Assembly: GCA_947496695.1 (NCBI GenBank)
Contig: CANMEI010000005.1
Location: 186,001-250,000, forward strand
DNA from: an uncultured Cellulophaga sp.
GTDB taxonomy: Bacteria; Bacteroidota; Bacteroidia; Flavobacteriales; Flavobacteriaceae
Length of the DNA: 64,000 bases
Reading direction: 5' to 3'
Both the position numbers and the translations under genes were made by a program. The notes under the pieces are model-generated. The model saw only the letters and a list, made by a program, of their open reading frames with translations. It had not been told where the DNA came from and searched no databases. Positions 26,475 through 36,249 of this stretch are shown here, piece after piece (position 1 is the first letter of the stretch; every line of letters begins with the position of its first letter).

Positions 26475-27893
26475 ATGATTACTTTTATTACTGCTTTTGT
26501 TCTATTGATAATAGGATATTTTACTTATGGAAAATTTGTTGATAGCACCTTTAAGTCAGATGCTAATAAAACAACACCAGCACATACTTTAGAAGATGGT
26601 GTAGATTTTGTACCCATGAATAGCAACAAAAACTCTTTTATTCAAATATTGAATATTGCAGGGGTAGGGCCAATTTTTGGTCCAATATTAGGTGCTTTAT
26701 ATGGTCCTTCTGCTTTTTTATGGATTGTTTTTGGGTCTATTTTTGCAGGTGGTGTACATGATTATTTAACGGGTATGATTTCTATACGTTTGGGTGGTGC
26801 ACATTTACCTGCTATGGCTTCTCGGTTTTTAGGAAAGTCATTTAGTCACGTTGTAAATTTATTTACTTTACTTCTTTTAGTTTTAGTGGGAACCGTTTTT
26901 GTGACTGCACCAGCAGAAATGATTAATCATTTAATAGACGGTGATAATGTTGTTTTGAAAATAATTATCTTATTAATCTTTATTTATTACATAGTTGCTA
27001 CTGTTTTACCGATTGATAAGATTATAGGTAAAATATATCCTGTTTTAGGGTTGTTACTAATACTTAGTGCGATAGGTATTTGTGTAGGAATGTTTATATA
27101 TGGGAATCCATTACCAGAATTGACACTTGAAAATTTACATCCTCAAAATATTCCGTATTATCCTGTAATATTTTTAACTATTTCATGTGGTGCTTTATCA
27201 GGTTTTCATGCAACACAATCGCCTATTATATCGCGTACTATTGATAATGAAAAAGATGGCAGAAAGGTTTTTTACGGAATGATGATACTTGAAGCCTTTA
27301 TCGCTATGATTTGGGCAGCAGCATCTATGAGTTTATTAAATACAGAAGAATTAAGTGCTCTTTTAGCCGAAGGTGGCCCTGCAGCTGTTGTTAATAAAAT
27401 AGCAATTATTCTTTTAGGCAGTGTTGGAGGTACAATTGCAGTTATTGGAGTTATTGTTTTACCAATAACATCTGGTGATACATCATTTAGGGCAGCACGA
27501 ATGATCATTGCAGATTATTTAAAAATTGATCAAAAAGTTTTAAAAAATAGGTTTGCAGTCGCAATTCCATTATTTGCTATTTCATATATACTAACTAATA
27601 TGGATTTTCAATTGCTATGGCGTTATTTTTCTTGGTCAAATCAAGTGACTGCAGCTATAGCATTGTGGATAGGAACAGTATATTTATACGAAAACAAGAA
27701 ACATTATATAATGGCTCTAGTGCCTGCATTTTTTATCACTTCAGTTATTTTTTCATATATATTTTATGACCCAACAATAGGTTTTAATTTAAGTCCGATG
27801 TTATCAAATTGGTTAGGTTTATTAATTACATGTTTATTAACTGTAATGTTTTTTATTGTTATGAAAAAAAGAAAACAGCCAAAGACATACTAA
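26475..27893 (+). CDS. CstA-family carbon starvation transporter
   Basis: An inner-membrane protein of 472 residues with about 13 hydrophobic segments. The family signature is clear: NIAGVGPIFGPILGALYGPS, FAGGVHDYLTGMISIRLGGA, ALSGFHATQSPIISRTI and ITSGDTSFRAARM. CstA proteins import peptides or pyruvate, and some members are short like this one (relatives reach about 700 residues). The C-terminus is truncated relative to E. coli CstA but matches the shorter Bacteroidota form. It is a single gene with a terminator behind it and a structured leader in front, consistent with regulation by carbon supply, though no known site is recognised. Confidence 0.9.
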   Translation: MITFITAFVLLIIGYFTYGKFVDSTFKSDANKTTPAHTLEDGVDFVPMNSNKNSFIQILNIAGVGPIFGPILGALYGPSAFLWIVFGSIFAGGVHDYLTGMISIRLGGAHLPAMASRFLGKSFSHVVNLFTLLLLVLVGTVFVTAPAEMINHLIDGDNVVLKIIILLIFIYYIVATVLPIDKIIGKIYPVLGLLLILSAIGICVGMFIYGNPLPELTLENLHPQNIPYYPVIFLTISCGALSGFHATQSPIISRTIDNEKDGRKVFYGMMILEAFIAMIWAAASMSLLNTEELSALLAEGGPAAVVNKIAIILLGSVGGTIAVIGVIVLPITSGDTSFRAARMIIADYLKIDQKVLKNRFAVAIPLFAISYILTNMDFQLLWRYFSWSNQVTAAIALWIGTVYLYENKKHYIMALVPAFFITSVIFSYIFYDPTIGFNLSPMLSNWLGLLITCLLTVMFFIVMKKRKQPKTY

Positions 27894-27915
27894 ACTAGTA
27901 TAGTTTTCGATTTAT

Positions 27916-27945
27916 AAAAGTCACCCTTTGAGGTGGCTTTTTTTT
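27916..27945 (+). terminator. Terminator of the CstA gene
   Basis: AAAAGTCACC pairs with GGTGGCTTTT (one G-T pair) around CTTTGA, followed by a T-run. Confidence 0.85.
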
Positions 27946-28052
27946 ATTAAGCACTTTAAATTATTCTATATTTTGAAGAATATAATGAGGCTTATTTGTT
28001 TTTAAATAAAAATTCACGTGATACAGTGGTTAATATATAGATGTTACTAGAG

Positions 28053-28060
28053 TAATTTTG
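28053..28060 (+). promoter_or_regulatory. Bacteroidota -7 box just before the next gene
   Basis: TAATTTTG matches TAnnTTTG and ends five bases before the ATG at 28066, so the transcript would be leaderless or nearly so. Confidence 0.4.
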
Positions 28061-28065
28061 ATTTT

Positions 28066-29061
28066 ATGAATATAGGGTTTAATGAGATTTTAATAGGGGT
28101 GCTAATTGTCTTATTTGTTGTGGTTTATAGCTTAAAAATAAAGTACATGATTTCTAAAAATGAAGCTAGCAAAAACTTAGAAACATTTTTAAAAAATAAT
28201 TATGATAATAAATTAGGATATAGTGATTTAACTCGATTTTTTAATTCAGCAACAATGAATCCGAATAGTTTTTGGGCTAGAATTTATCAAAAAGAAAATC
28301 CTAAGGTTGAGCTTATTTTACATTTTGACGCCAAAGATATTATAACACAATCTGATGTTGCATCTGATTACCCTGACGGATTGTCTTTTCATAAACAATA
28401 TTTAGAAAAAATTGAAGTAGTTCAAACACAAGATGAAATTGCAAATAAAATAAAACCCTTAGGTGTAAACTTAAAATGGGAATATAATTTGATTTATCTT
28501 GAACTTACTAAAGAATATTCAGAAGCTCAAATTTTTGAAAAAGTATCATATTTTTTAGACTTATTTAATGCAGAAGATTTTAATAAACTTGGCTATTATC
28601 ATGAAGCTACTTTAGTGTTAAGTTTTGTTTTAGAGAGTAAACCTAAATTGACATTACCTATTGAACAAGATAATGAAGTTTGGTTATATAAAGATTTGAA
28701 ATTATATGAGGATATAGAAGAATTCAAAACTTTTAAAAGTAAACTTGAAAAGCAATTTGAAGACTATCTTGAAATAAATTCGAGCACTCATAAATTGTAT
28801 GATTATTATGGTAGTTTTATAGCACAACAAAATTTTAATCAAGTCTTGTTTATTCAATTTACTGAAACTAAAAAAACAAGAAAAGAAATTAAAGAAAGGA
28901 AAAAAGGGGTTTGGTTATCACCAATTACAGGGTATATTGTTTCTTATCTTGATATAGAGAAACAGCAATTAAAATATATTAATTATGTGCCAACACTAAA
29001 TGATGTAAGTAGAGATGATATTTTAGACAAAGAAAAAATAGCCTTTTTAAAAAGCTTTTAA
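28066..29061 (+). CDS. Hypothetical membrane-anchored protein
   Basis: The protein is 331 residues with one N-terminal membrane segment (EILIGVLIVLFVVVYSLKI) and a long soluble domain, probably facing the cytoplasm because a Lys-rich stretch follows the segment. I recognise no domain. The region near residues 60-215 has alternating charged and aromatic residues suggesting mixed alpha/beta structure, and the C-terminal region has a basic helix (KTRKEIKERKKG) before the final strand-like part. No cysteines or catalytic motifs stand out. The convergent gene ends one base after it. Its function cannot be assigned. Confidence 0.65.
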   Translation: MNIGFNEILIGVLIVLFVVVYSLKIKYMISKNEASKNLETFLKNNYDNKLGYSDLTRFFNSATMNPNSFWARIYQKENPKVELILHFDAKDIITQSDVASDYPDGLSFHKQYLEKIEVVQTQDEIANKIKPLGVNLKWEYNLIYLELTKEYSEAQIFEKVSYFLDLFNAEDFNKLGYYHEATLVLSFVLESKPKLTLPIEQDNEVWLYKDLKLYEDIEEFKTFKSKLEKQFEDYLEINSSTHKLYDYYGSFIAQQNFNQVLFIQFTETKKTRKEIKERKKGVWLSPITGYIVSYLDIEKQQLKYINYVPTLNDVSRDDILDKEKIAFLKSF

Positions 29062-29062
29062 A

Positions 29063-29656
29063 TTACTTACGTAATTTCATCTGAAATTCTATAATACCAC
29101 CATCAACTATTGCACTTTCTAATATTCCATTTTTATAATTATAGCTATTTTCTTTTCCTTTTGAATTGATTTTTTTATAACTGTGGTTTCCTAATGATAC
29201 TATAGAATTAAAACTACCATCTTGCTCAGAGTAACAACTTTTAATATTGGTAGGCTCTTTAAAATACAGTAGAATAGTAGAGTAATTAATTTTTTTTGTG
29301 ATTGGATCTTGAGTTTTCTCATTTTTAGTAATTAAATACTTGCTATGATGCCAATGCGTATTTGTTTTAGCATGTTGTTTTCCGTTTACCAAAATATCAA
29401 CAGCGGCTTTTTTTAAATGATTGTTTTCTATACTTACTTCATAAGTATAGTTGACATCAATTTGCTTAATAATTTTAATTTCAATAGTGCTCGAAGTGTG
29501 GTAAATTGTTTTAGAGCCTTTTATAGTATAGCTAGCTTTTAAATTACCAATGTTTTTATCTTTATAAATAATATCATACAAAAGTATTTTATTTGGTATT
29601 GACTCTAAATTTACTTGACTGTATATAAAGTTTAATATTAAAAGATACCATACCAT
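29063..29656 (-). CDS. DUF6134/DUF3108-like secreted protein
   Basis: A 197-residue protein with a short hydrophobic N-terminus (WYLLILNFIYSQ) acting as signal. The mature part is beta-rich: LLYDIIYKDKNIGNLKASYT, YEVSIENNHLKKA and the C-terminal GGIIEFQMKLRK. The pattern of a bacterial conjugal or envelope-associated beta fold (DUF6134 or DUF3108 type) fits by eye, but I cannot confirm the family. It converges with the hypothetical gene at 28066-29061 and is divergent from the siderophore operon. No role is evident. Confidence 0.55.
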   Translation of the reverse strand: MVWYLLILNFIYSQVNLESIPNKILLYDIIYKDKNIGNLKASYTIKGSKTIYHTSSTIEIKIIKQIDVNYTYEVSIENNHLKKAAVDILVNGKQHAKTNTHWHHSKYLITKNEKTQDPITKKINYSTILLYFKEPTNIKSCYSEQDGSFNSIVSLGNHSYKKINSKGKENSYNYKNGILESAIVDGGIIEFQMKLRK

Positions 29657-29732
29657 AAATAAAATTTTTAATGTATTGTAAAGTTAATTGTTGTGTATTT
29701 ATTTGAATACTCATTTACGTCTTTTATTATCC

Positions 29733-29794
29733 TTATTTAGTCTTTTTTTCTGTTCATTTACTTTTAGTTTTGAATTATTATTAAGACTAAATAA
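29733..29794 (+). promoter_or_regulatory. Siderophore operon promoter flanked by a long inverted repeat
   Basis: TAGTTTTG (29765-29772) fits the -7 box. A perfect ten-base inverted repeat flanks it: TTATTTAGTC at 29733-29742 and GACTAAATAA at 29785-29794. The right arm covers the region just before the ATG at 29801. Iron control by an AraC or Fur-type regulator is plausible but not shown. Confidence 0.5.
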
Positions 29795-29800
29795 AAATAA

Positions 29801-31318
29801 ATGTCATCAAATAAACCATCTTCTTTTAAAGAGTTGTCATTAAATAATTATTTATTTAATGAAGAATCAGCTAAGTTGTTTGAGGAGCACATAGAAAAAA
29901 CATTAAATTATATTCAGCAGTTTTTATCTCAACGAAAATTTTATAAAGGAGATGATATTATTGAAATTAAAAAAGATAAATTAAAAGCAAAGCTACAAAA
30001 TATTGTTAATGCACATAGTATTGATGATGTATTAGAAGAGTTGAATGAATTATATATAAAAAATTCAGTATCATTTCATAACCCTAATTACGTAGCTCAT
30101 TTAAATTGCCCTATTACTTTGCCATCAATAGTTGCGGAAATACTTGCAACAAGTATAAATACTGCTGTAGAAACTTGGGATCAAAGTAATGCTGCGACTT
30201 TTATAGAACAAGAAGTAATTCATTGGATTTGTAACGAATATAATTTTGATGAAAATGCTGATGGTGTTTTTACAAGTGGCGGTACTCAATCTAATTTTAT
30301 GGCTTTATTATTGGCAAGAGACCATTATGCTTTTAAAAATTTAGGTATTAATATAAAGCAAAATGGTTGGTCTGATGATATAAGTAAATTCAGAATATTT
30401 TGTTCTGAAAAATCTCATTTCAGTATTAAAAAAAATGCTGCTTTATTAGGTTTAGGCTTTGATGCTGTAATACCTGTAAAAGTTGATAAGGAAATGAGAA
30501 TGGATGTTAGTGAATTAGCTTTTGAAATTGAAAGAGTAAAACAAGAAGGTAATATTCCAATTGCTGTTGTGGCTACTTTAGGGACTACAGATTATGGTAG
30601 TTTTGATCCTTTAGAAGCTATTGGAATTTTGGCGAAAGAACAAAACATGTGGTTGCATGTAGATGGTGCTTATGGCGGTTGTTTTATTTTAACAGATACT
30701 CATAGTCATTATTTTAAGGGAATAGAAATGGTAGATTCTGTTACTGTTGATTTTCATAAAACTTTATTTCAGCCTGTAAGTTGTAGCGCTTTTTTAGTTA
30801 AAGATAAAGAACATTTTAAATATGTATCATACTATGCTGATTATTTAAATCCGTTAGAGAGTAAAGACGAAGAAAGACCAGATTTAATTGAGAAATCAAT
30901 TCAAACTACCCGCAGGTTTGATGCTTTAAAGGTTTGGCTTACATTAAAAACTTTAGGAACCAATACAATAGCAACTTATTTAGAGACTGTGCATTATTTA
31001 ATAAAAGAAGTATATGAAAATGTAAAGCTGAATAATGCTTTTGAAATAGCACATGTTCCTGCTTTAAGCACTTTAGTTTTTAGGTATAAACATAAAGATG
31101 TAGATGATGATGTTATTCACAATGAAATTAATTTATACATAAAGAATACGTTATATAAAGCAGGGCAAGCTTCTATTGCTAGTACAAAATTAAAAGGGGT
31201 AACCTACTTAAAATTTACACTATTAAATCCTAAAAACACAGTAGCTAATTTATTGAACATTATTAAAATGGTTGAAGAAACAGGAGTGAAGTATGAACCA
31301 AAATTAAATATGGCCTAA
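29801..31318 (+). CDS. Group II PLP-dependent decarboxylase, likely for siderophore diamine
   Basis: The 505-residue enzyme shows TSGGTQSN near 158-165, HVDGAYGG near 286-293 and the Schiff-base lysine in VDFHKTLFQP at K320. It belongs to the group of L-2,4-diaminobutyrate, lysine and aromatic amino acid decarboxylases. As the first gene of a hydroxamate siderophore operon, it probably makes cadaverine from lysine, as in bisucaberin and desferrioxamine pathways, or a shorter diamine. The next gene starts two bases after its stop. Substrate is inferred from the downstream N-hydroxylase and cannot be read from the sequence. Confidence 0.9.
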   Translation: MSSNKPSSFKELSLNNYLFNEESAKLFEEHIEKTLNYIQQFLSQRKFYKGDDIIEIKKDKLKAKLQNIVNAHSIDDVLEELNELYIKNSVSFHNPNYVAHLNCPITLPSIVAEILATSINTAVETWDQSNAATFIEQEVIHWICNEYNFDENADGVFTSGGTQSNFMALLLARDHYAFKNLGINIKQNGWSDDISKFRIFCSEKSHFSIKKNAALLGLGFDAVIPVKVDKEMRMDVSELAFEIERVKQEGNIPIAVVATLGTTDYGSFDPLEAIGILAKEQNMWLHVDGAYGGCFILTDTHSHYFKGIEMVDSVTVDFHKTLFQPVSCSAFLVKDKEHFKYVSYYADYLNPLESKDEERPDLIEKSIQTTRRFDALKVWLTLKTLGTNTIATYLETVHYLIKEVYENVKLNNAFEIAHVPALSTLVFRYKHKDVDDDVIHNEINLYIKNTLYKAGQASIASTKLKGVTYLKFTLLNPKNTVANLLNIIKMVEETGVKYEPKLNMA

Positions 31319-31320
31319 TT

Positions 31321-32658
31321 ATGAAAAAAGATAGTATAGCAGATTTTATAGCCATTGGTGTTGGACCTTTTAATTTAGGTCTAGCATGTTTATCAGAACC
31401 AATTGAAGATTTAAATGGAATTTTCTTAGACAAGAAAGAAAAATTTAATTGGCATTCTGGGATGTTATTAGAAGATACAACCTTACAGGTTCCTTTTATG
31501 GCCGATTTGGTAACCTTAGCAGACCCAACAAGCCCTTTTAGTTTTTTAAACTATATAAAAGAGCAAGGAAGAATGTATTCTTTTTATATAAGAGAAAACT
31601 TTTTGTTGTTACGTAATGAATATAACCTTTATTGCCAATGGGTAATTAGTAAATTATCTAATATTTACTTTAATACTGAGGTTAAACATATTGATTATTC
31701 TGAGAGTGAGGAGTTGTATGTGGTAACAAGTATTTGTACAAAAACAAAAAAAGTAAAAATATATAAGGCAAAAAAAATAGTATTAGGTACCGGAACTCCT
31801 CCGTATGTGCCAGAATGTTGTAAAAAAATAAAAGACAAAGCAGTACACTCTTCGCAGTATTTAAAAAACAAAGAAAAATTACAAGCACAAAAAAAGATTA
31901 CAGTTTTAGGTAGTGGGCAAAGTGCAGCAGAAGTTTTTTACGATTTGTTATTAGAGGCAGATACAAAAAATTATGAGTTAAATTGGATTACCCGTTCTCC
32001 TAGATTTTTTCCGTTGGAATATTCTAAATTAACTTTAGAAATGACCTCGCCAGAATATGTAGATTATTTTTACAATTTACCTTCTACTAAAAGAGATGAT
32101 TTAATTAAAAATCAAAAACATTTATATAAAGGAATTAATTCTGATTTAATAGCAAGTATTCATGATACTATGTATACTAAAAGAATTACTTCTGAAGGTA
32201 AATTAAAAGTATCATTACGTACCAATTCCGAATTAAAAAATGTACAATTTAAAGATGATACAATACAATTAGAACTACACCAGATAGAGCAAAACAAATC
32301 TTTTATACAAGAAACAGAAGGCTTGGTTTTAGCAACAGGCTATAGTTATAAATTGCCAGATTTTGTCTCGGGTATTTCTGATAGAATTCAATGGGATGAA
32401 AAAGGCCGTTTTGATGTAGATAGAAATTATAGTGTAGATAAAAATAAAAATGAAGTTTTTGTTCAAAATGCAGAATTACACACGCATGGTTTTGTAACTC
32501 CAGATTTAGGAATGGGAGCCTACAGAAACTCATATATTATAAAAGAAATTACAGGTAAAGCTCATTATGCAATAGAACAAAAAATAGCTTTTCAACAGTT
32601 TGGGGTTTCTACTGATGAAGAAATTTATTTAAACGTATTTAGCGAATATGAAGCTTAA
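31321..32658 (+). CDS. Lysine/ornithine-type N-monooxygenase (siderophore)
   Basis: A flavoprotein of 445 residues. The FAD motif is IAIGVGPFNLGLA near 10-22, the NADPH motif is VLGSGQSAAEVF near 195-206, and the ATGYSY motif lies near residue 338. This is the IucD/PvdA/DesB family, which hydroxylates the terminal amine of lysine, ornithine or a diamine. In this operon the preceding decarboxylase suggests cadaverine as substrate. It overlaps the MFS gene by 11 bases, giving translational coupling. The length is normal for the family and no key motif is missing. Confidence 0.92.
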   Translation: MKKDSIADFIAIGVGPFNLGLACLSEPIEDLNGIFLDKKEKFNWHSGMLLEDTTLQVPFMADLVTLADPTSPFSFLNYIKEQGRMYSFYIRENFLLLRNEYNLYCQWVISKLSNIYFNTEVKHIDYSESEELYVVTSICTKTKKVKIYKAKKIVLGTGTPPYVPECCKKIKDKAVHSSQYLKNKEKLQAQKKITVLGSGQSAAEVFYDLLLEADTKNYELNWITRSPRFFPLEYSKLTLEMTSPEYVDYFYNLPSTKRDDLIKNQKHLYKGINSDLIASIHDTMYTKRITSEGKLKVSLRTNSELKNVQFKDDTIQLELHQIEQNKSFIQETEGLVLATGYSYKLPDFVSGISDRIQWDEKGRFDVDRNYSVDKNKNEVFVQNAELHTHGFVTPDLGMGAYRNSYIIKEITGKAHYAIEQKIAFQQFGVSTDEEIYLNVFSEYEA

Positions 32659-33823
32659 GAATTTTTTAATTGTAATGACTTTGGTTGCCGTTGTAAGCGA
32701 TTATTTATTACACCCATTTTATCCACAATTTTTTGAGTTGCATTTTGGAGTTTCAAATCCTGAACATGTGGGGTATTATTTTGCTGCAATCTGTTTTATG
32801 GTAATGCTTGCGTTTCCATTTTGGGCTTATGTTTCAAAAAAAATATCAGAATTAAATATTTTGGTATACACGCAAGCCGTTGCAGGTTTTTTGGCCTTGT
32901 ATTGCTATTACACAACATCATACCTTAATTTTTGGATAGTATCATTAATAATGGTGTTGTTTAAAGGTAGCTATTTGTTAGTGTATCCATACATTTTAAA
33001 AATTATAACTAAAGAAGAGCAACCAAAAACTATTGGTTTATTATCTGTAGTTGTGCATTTAGGAGGAATATTAGGTGCAGTTTTAGGAGGTTTTACGGTA
33101 GATTATATACACCCAAGTTCTATTTTTTTAATTATGGCTGGAGGCGATTTTATACAAATGCTAATGAGTGGTTATTTATTAAAAAGGAAAAACTATGATA
33201 CTAGTATTATGATAAGTGATAAAAGCAGTTCAGTAGATAAACTGATTCCAAAAGGCTTTATTTTAAAGTTAGGTTTAATAACCTTGATGCTTTATTTCAG
33301 CGATTTTTTAATCCGACCATTTTTCTCCTTGTATTGGGAAAGTTTTTCAAGTGCTGCTAGTAAATTGGTCTCTGGTGCTATTTATGCGATTCCTGGTTTT
33401 GTAGCCTTAATTACGTTGTGGGTAAATAACAAACGCAAAACAGTAGAAAAATATCAAGGAATTATAAATGCTTTATGTATTGGTTTAATTGGTTTGTTTT
33501 TACAAGGAATACCTTCGGAAATGGCCGTTATAGCAGGACGTATTATTTACGGATGGGCAATTTTTCAAGGTGTAGTAAAATTTGATGTTTTACTATTTGA
33601 GTTAAGCTCACCAGAATCTTACGCATTAGATTATAGTAAAATACATTTCTTTCAAAATTTAGGTGTGTTATTAGCATCTTTAAGTGTTGGTTTACTAGTT
33701 GAAGATTTTGGTTTGCAAATTCCATTTAGTATTGCCTTAGTAGGGTTTTTAATTACATTATTACTTTACTTTTTCGTTTTTAAATCCATACGAATATTCA
33801 ATAAACAATTAGCAAAATCATAA
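32648..33823 (+). CDS. MFS transporter, probable siderophore exporter
   Basis: An inner-membrane protein of 391 residues with about 12 hydrophobic segments and no large loops, of the major facilitator family. It is embedded between the siderophore N-hydroxylase (11-base overlap) and the acyltransferase-synthetase gene (three bases away), so export of the product is the most likely role. Similar transporters accompany other NIS siderophore clusters. The direction cannot be proven; uptake of the ferric complex through the inner membrane is an alternative, since no ABC importer is encoded nearby. Confidence 0.85.
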   Translation: MKLKNFLIVMTLVAVVSDYLLHPFYPQFFELHFGVSNPEHVGYYFAAICFMVMLAFPFWAYVSKKISELNILVYTQAVAGFLALYCYYTTSYLNFWIVSLIMVLFKGSYLLVYPYILKIITKEEQPKTIGLLSVVVHLGGILGAVLGGFTVDYIHPSSIFLIMAGGDFIQMLMSGYLLKRKNYDTSIMISDKSSSVDKLIPKGFILKLGLITLMLYFSDFLIRPFFSLYWESFSSAASKLVSGAIYAIPGFVALITLWVNNKRKTVEKYQGIINALCIGLIGLFLQGIPSEMAVIAGRIIYGWAIFQGVVKFDVLLFELSSPESYALDYSKIHFFQNLGVLLASLSVGLLVEDFGLQIPFSIALVGFLITLLLYFFVFKSIRIFNKQLAKS

Positions 33824-33826
33824 TAT

Positions 33827-36244
33827 ATGTTAGTAAAAGATAAAAACATTTTTACAAAAAAATATGTTGGTTTTGGAACCATATCTATAAGAGCTTTTGA
33901 GGTAAAAAATGATAGTTCTTTTTTGCACAATTGGGTAACAAAAGATTATGCTGTTTTTTGGGGAATGCAAAATGCAACACTTCAAGAGGTAGAAGAAGAA
34001 TATACTAAGTTAACTGCAATAAAAGATTATAGTGTATTTGTTGGTATGTATAATAACCAACCTGCTTTTGTTTTAGAGAGGTACAATCCAAAAAACGATA
34101 TAATAAATACGTTTTATAATGTTAAAACATCTGATATTGGTGTACATATAATTATTGCGCCACCAACAAAACCTATAACACCAAACTTTACTTGGTATAT
34201 GTTTTGTACCATTATGGATTTTGTTTTTTCAGATACTACAAAAAACAGAATTTTAGTAGAGCCAGATATTAGAAATAAAAAAATGTTTGCGTTATGCCAA
34301 CGTATAGGTTTTAAATTAAGTAATGTAATAGAGCTACCACATAAAACGGCACAATTAGCATTCTTAACAAAAACAGACTATCAACAAAAAATAAATTCAT
34401 TTTCACCTTCAAAAAGAAGTACCATGAACACTTTAGATAATGTGGTATCTCCACAGCAATCCACAGAACATATACAGCCAAAAGTTTGGCAACAAGCCAA
34501 TAGATTATTGGTAAAAAAAGCTTTGTGTGAGTTTTCTCATGAGCTATTAATTATTCCAGAAGTTATTGAAAGTTTTGCAAACGGTTATAATAAGTACAAA
34601 GTATATACCGATAATAAAGAAATACGATATGAGTTTGTTGCAAAACCTTTAGCACTCAATCATTTTCTAATAGATGATAAATCAATTAAAAAGTTTATTG
34701 AAAGTACAGCGGTTGAATTAGATGCCATATATTTTATAAAAGAATTTAGAGATTCATTAGGTATTTCTAAAGAAAAAATGCCTGTGTATTTAGAGGAGAT
34801 TATTAGCACACTTTACGGCAGTGCTTATAAAATATGTAAAGGAAACCCAACAGCTACAGAACTTGCAACAGCAGATTTTCAAACTATAGAACAGTCTATG
34901 ACCGAAGGTCACCCAGGCTTTGTAGCTAATAATGGCAGAATTGGTTTTGATAGTTCAGATTACCGTTCTTATGCGCCAGAAGCAGGAAACTCATTTTCAT
35001 TATTATGGTTGGCTGGGCACAAAGCAAAAGCGGTATATTCAGCTATAGAATCATTACCATATAATACTTTAATTCAACAAGAATTAGATACCGAAACCAT
35101 TATTAAATTTACTAAATTAATAGAGTCTAAAGGTTATAAAGCAAATGACTATTTGTTTATACCAATTCATCCTTGGCAGTGGTTTAATAAGCTAGCCAAT
35201 ATTTTTGCATCAGAAGTAGCCAAAGGCGACTTAATATGTTTAGGATATGGACCAGACCAATATTTAGCACAGCAATCTATTAGAACTTTATTTAACGCTA
35301 GTAATCCTCAAAAATTTTATACAAAGTCTGCATTATCAATTCTGAATATGGGCTTTACGCGCGGTTTACCGTTGTATTATTTAGGTACTGCTCCTAAAAT
35401 GGCTGTTTGGTTAGAAGATTTATTATATAACGATCCATATATTCAGGAAAACGGGTTTAAAATGCTAAGTGAAATAGGATCAGTGAGTTATGTGAATCCG
35501 TATTTTGAAGAATTTGGAGCTCATAATGATTATAACAAAATGTTAGCTTCTTTATGGAGAGAAAGCCCGTTTTCTAAAATTAAAGAAAATCAAAAGCCTA
35601 TAACTATGGCGGCTTTATTACATATTGATCATTTTGGAAATGCATTGTTGCCAGCACTAATTAAAGATTCAGGATTATCAACAGACAACTGGTTACGTAA
35701 ATACCTGCAAGCCTATTTAAGTCCAATGTTGCACTGCTTTTATTATCATGATTTGGTGTTTATGCCACATGGCGAGAATATTATTTTAGTTTTAGAAAAT
35801 AACATTCCTGTACATGCATTATTAAAAGATATTACCGAGGAAGCCTGTATTTTAAGTGAAGAGGTTGAATTGCCAGAACACTTAAAAAGAATGTATGCAC
35901 CTGTACCTGAGGATGTAAAATTACTTTCTGTATTTACGGATATGTTTGACGGGTTTTTCCGTTTTCTTGTCCCAATTTTAGAAGAACATTCAAATTATAG
36001 CGAAAATCGTTTTTGGGAATTAGTTGCTGAAAATGTAGTAGCATATCAAACGAAATTTCCTCAATTATCAGAAAAATTTGAAAAGTATAACATATTTGCT
36101 AACGATTTTAAATTATCATGTTTAAACAGGTTGCAACTCAATAATCATAAGCAAATGATAGATTTAGACGATCCTGTGGCCTTGTTACAATTTGCAGGTA
36201 AGTTAGAGAATCCTATAGCACAATTTAAACCTCAAGAAGCCTAA
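33827..36244 (+). CDS. Fused GNAT acyltransferase and IucA/IucC-type siderophore synthetase
   Basis: This 805-residue protein has two domains. Residues 1-190 form an IucB/AlcB-type acyltransferase (FGTISIRAFEVKND, KDYAVFWGMQNAT). A Ser/Gln-rich linker of about 20 residues follows. Residues 212-800 are an NIS synthetase with TEGHPGFVANNGRIGF near 358, HPWQW at 448, QQSIRTLFN, ALSILNMGFTRGL and VFMPHGENIILVLE. The fused layout resembles BibC/MbsC-type bisucaberin enzymes. It would acylate N-hydroxycadaverine with a dicarboxylate, or a similar amine, and then condense it in ATP-dependent steps. The next two genes repeat the same pair as separate proteins. Confidence 0.9.
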   Translation: MLVKDKNIFTKKYVGFGTISIRAFEVKNDSSFLHNWVTKDYAVFWGMQNATLQEVEEEYTKLTAIKDYSVFVGMYNNQPAFVLERYNPKNDIINTFYNVKTSDIGVHIIIAPPTKPITPNFTWYMFCTIMDFVFSDTTKNRILVEPDIRNKKMFALCQRIGFKLSNVIELPHKTAQLAFLTKTDYQQKINSFSPSKRSTMNTLDNVVSPQQSTEHIQPKVWQQANRLLVKKALCEFSHELLIIPEVIESFANGYNKYKVYTDNKEIRYEFVAKPLALNHFLIDDKSIKKFIESTAVELDAIYFIKEFRDSLGISKEKMPVYLEEIISTLYGSAYKICKGNPTATELATADFQTIEQSMTEGHPGFVANNGRIGFDSSDYRSYAPEAGNSFSLLWLAGHKAKAVYSAIESLPYNTLIQQELDTETIIKFTKLIESKGYKANDYLFIPIHPWQWFNKLANIFASEVAKGDLICLGYGPDQYLAQQSIRTLFNASNPQKFYTKSALSILNMGFTRGLPLYYLGTAPKMAVWLEDLLYNDPYIQENGFKMLSEIGSVSYVNPYFEEFGAHNDYNKMLASLWRESPFSKIKENQKPITMAALLHIDHFGNALLPALIKDSGLSTDNWLRKYLQAYLSPMLHCFYYHDLVFMPHGENIILVLENNIPVHALLKDITEEACILSEEVELPEHLKRMYAPVPEDVKLLSVFTDMFDGFFRFLVPILEEHSNYSENRFWELVAENVVAYQTKFPQLSEKFEKYNIFANDFKLSCLNRLQLNNHKQMIDLDDPVALLQFAGKLENPIAQFKPQEA

Positions 36245-36249
36245 TAGAT

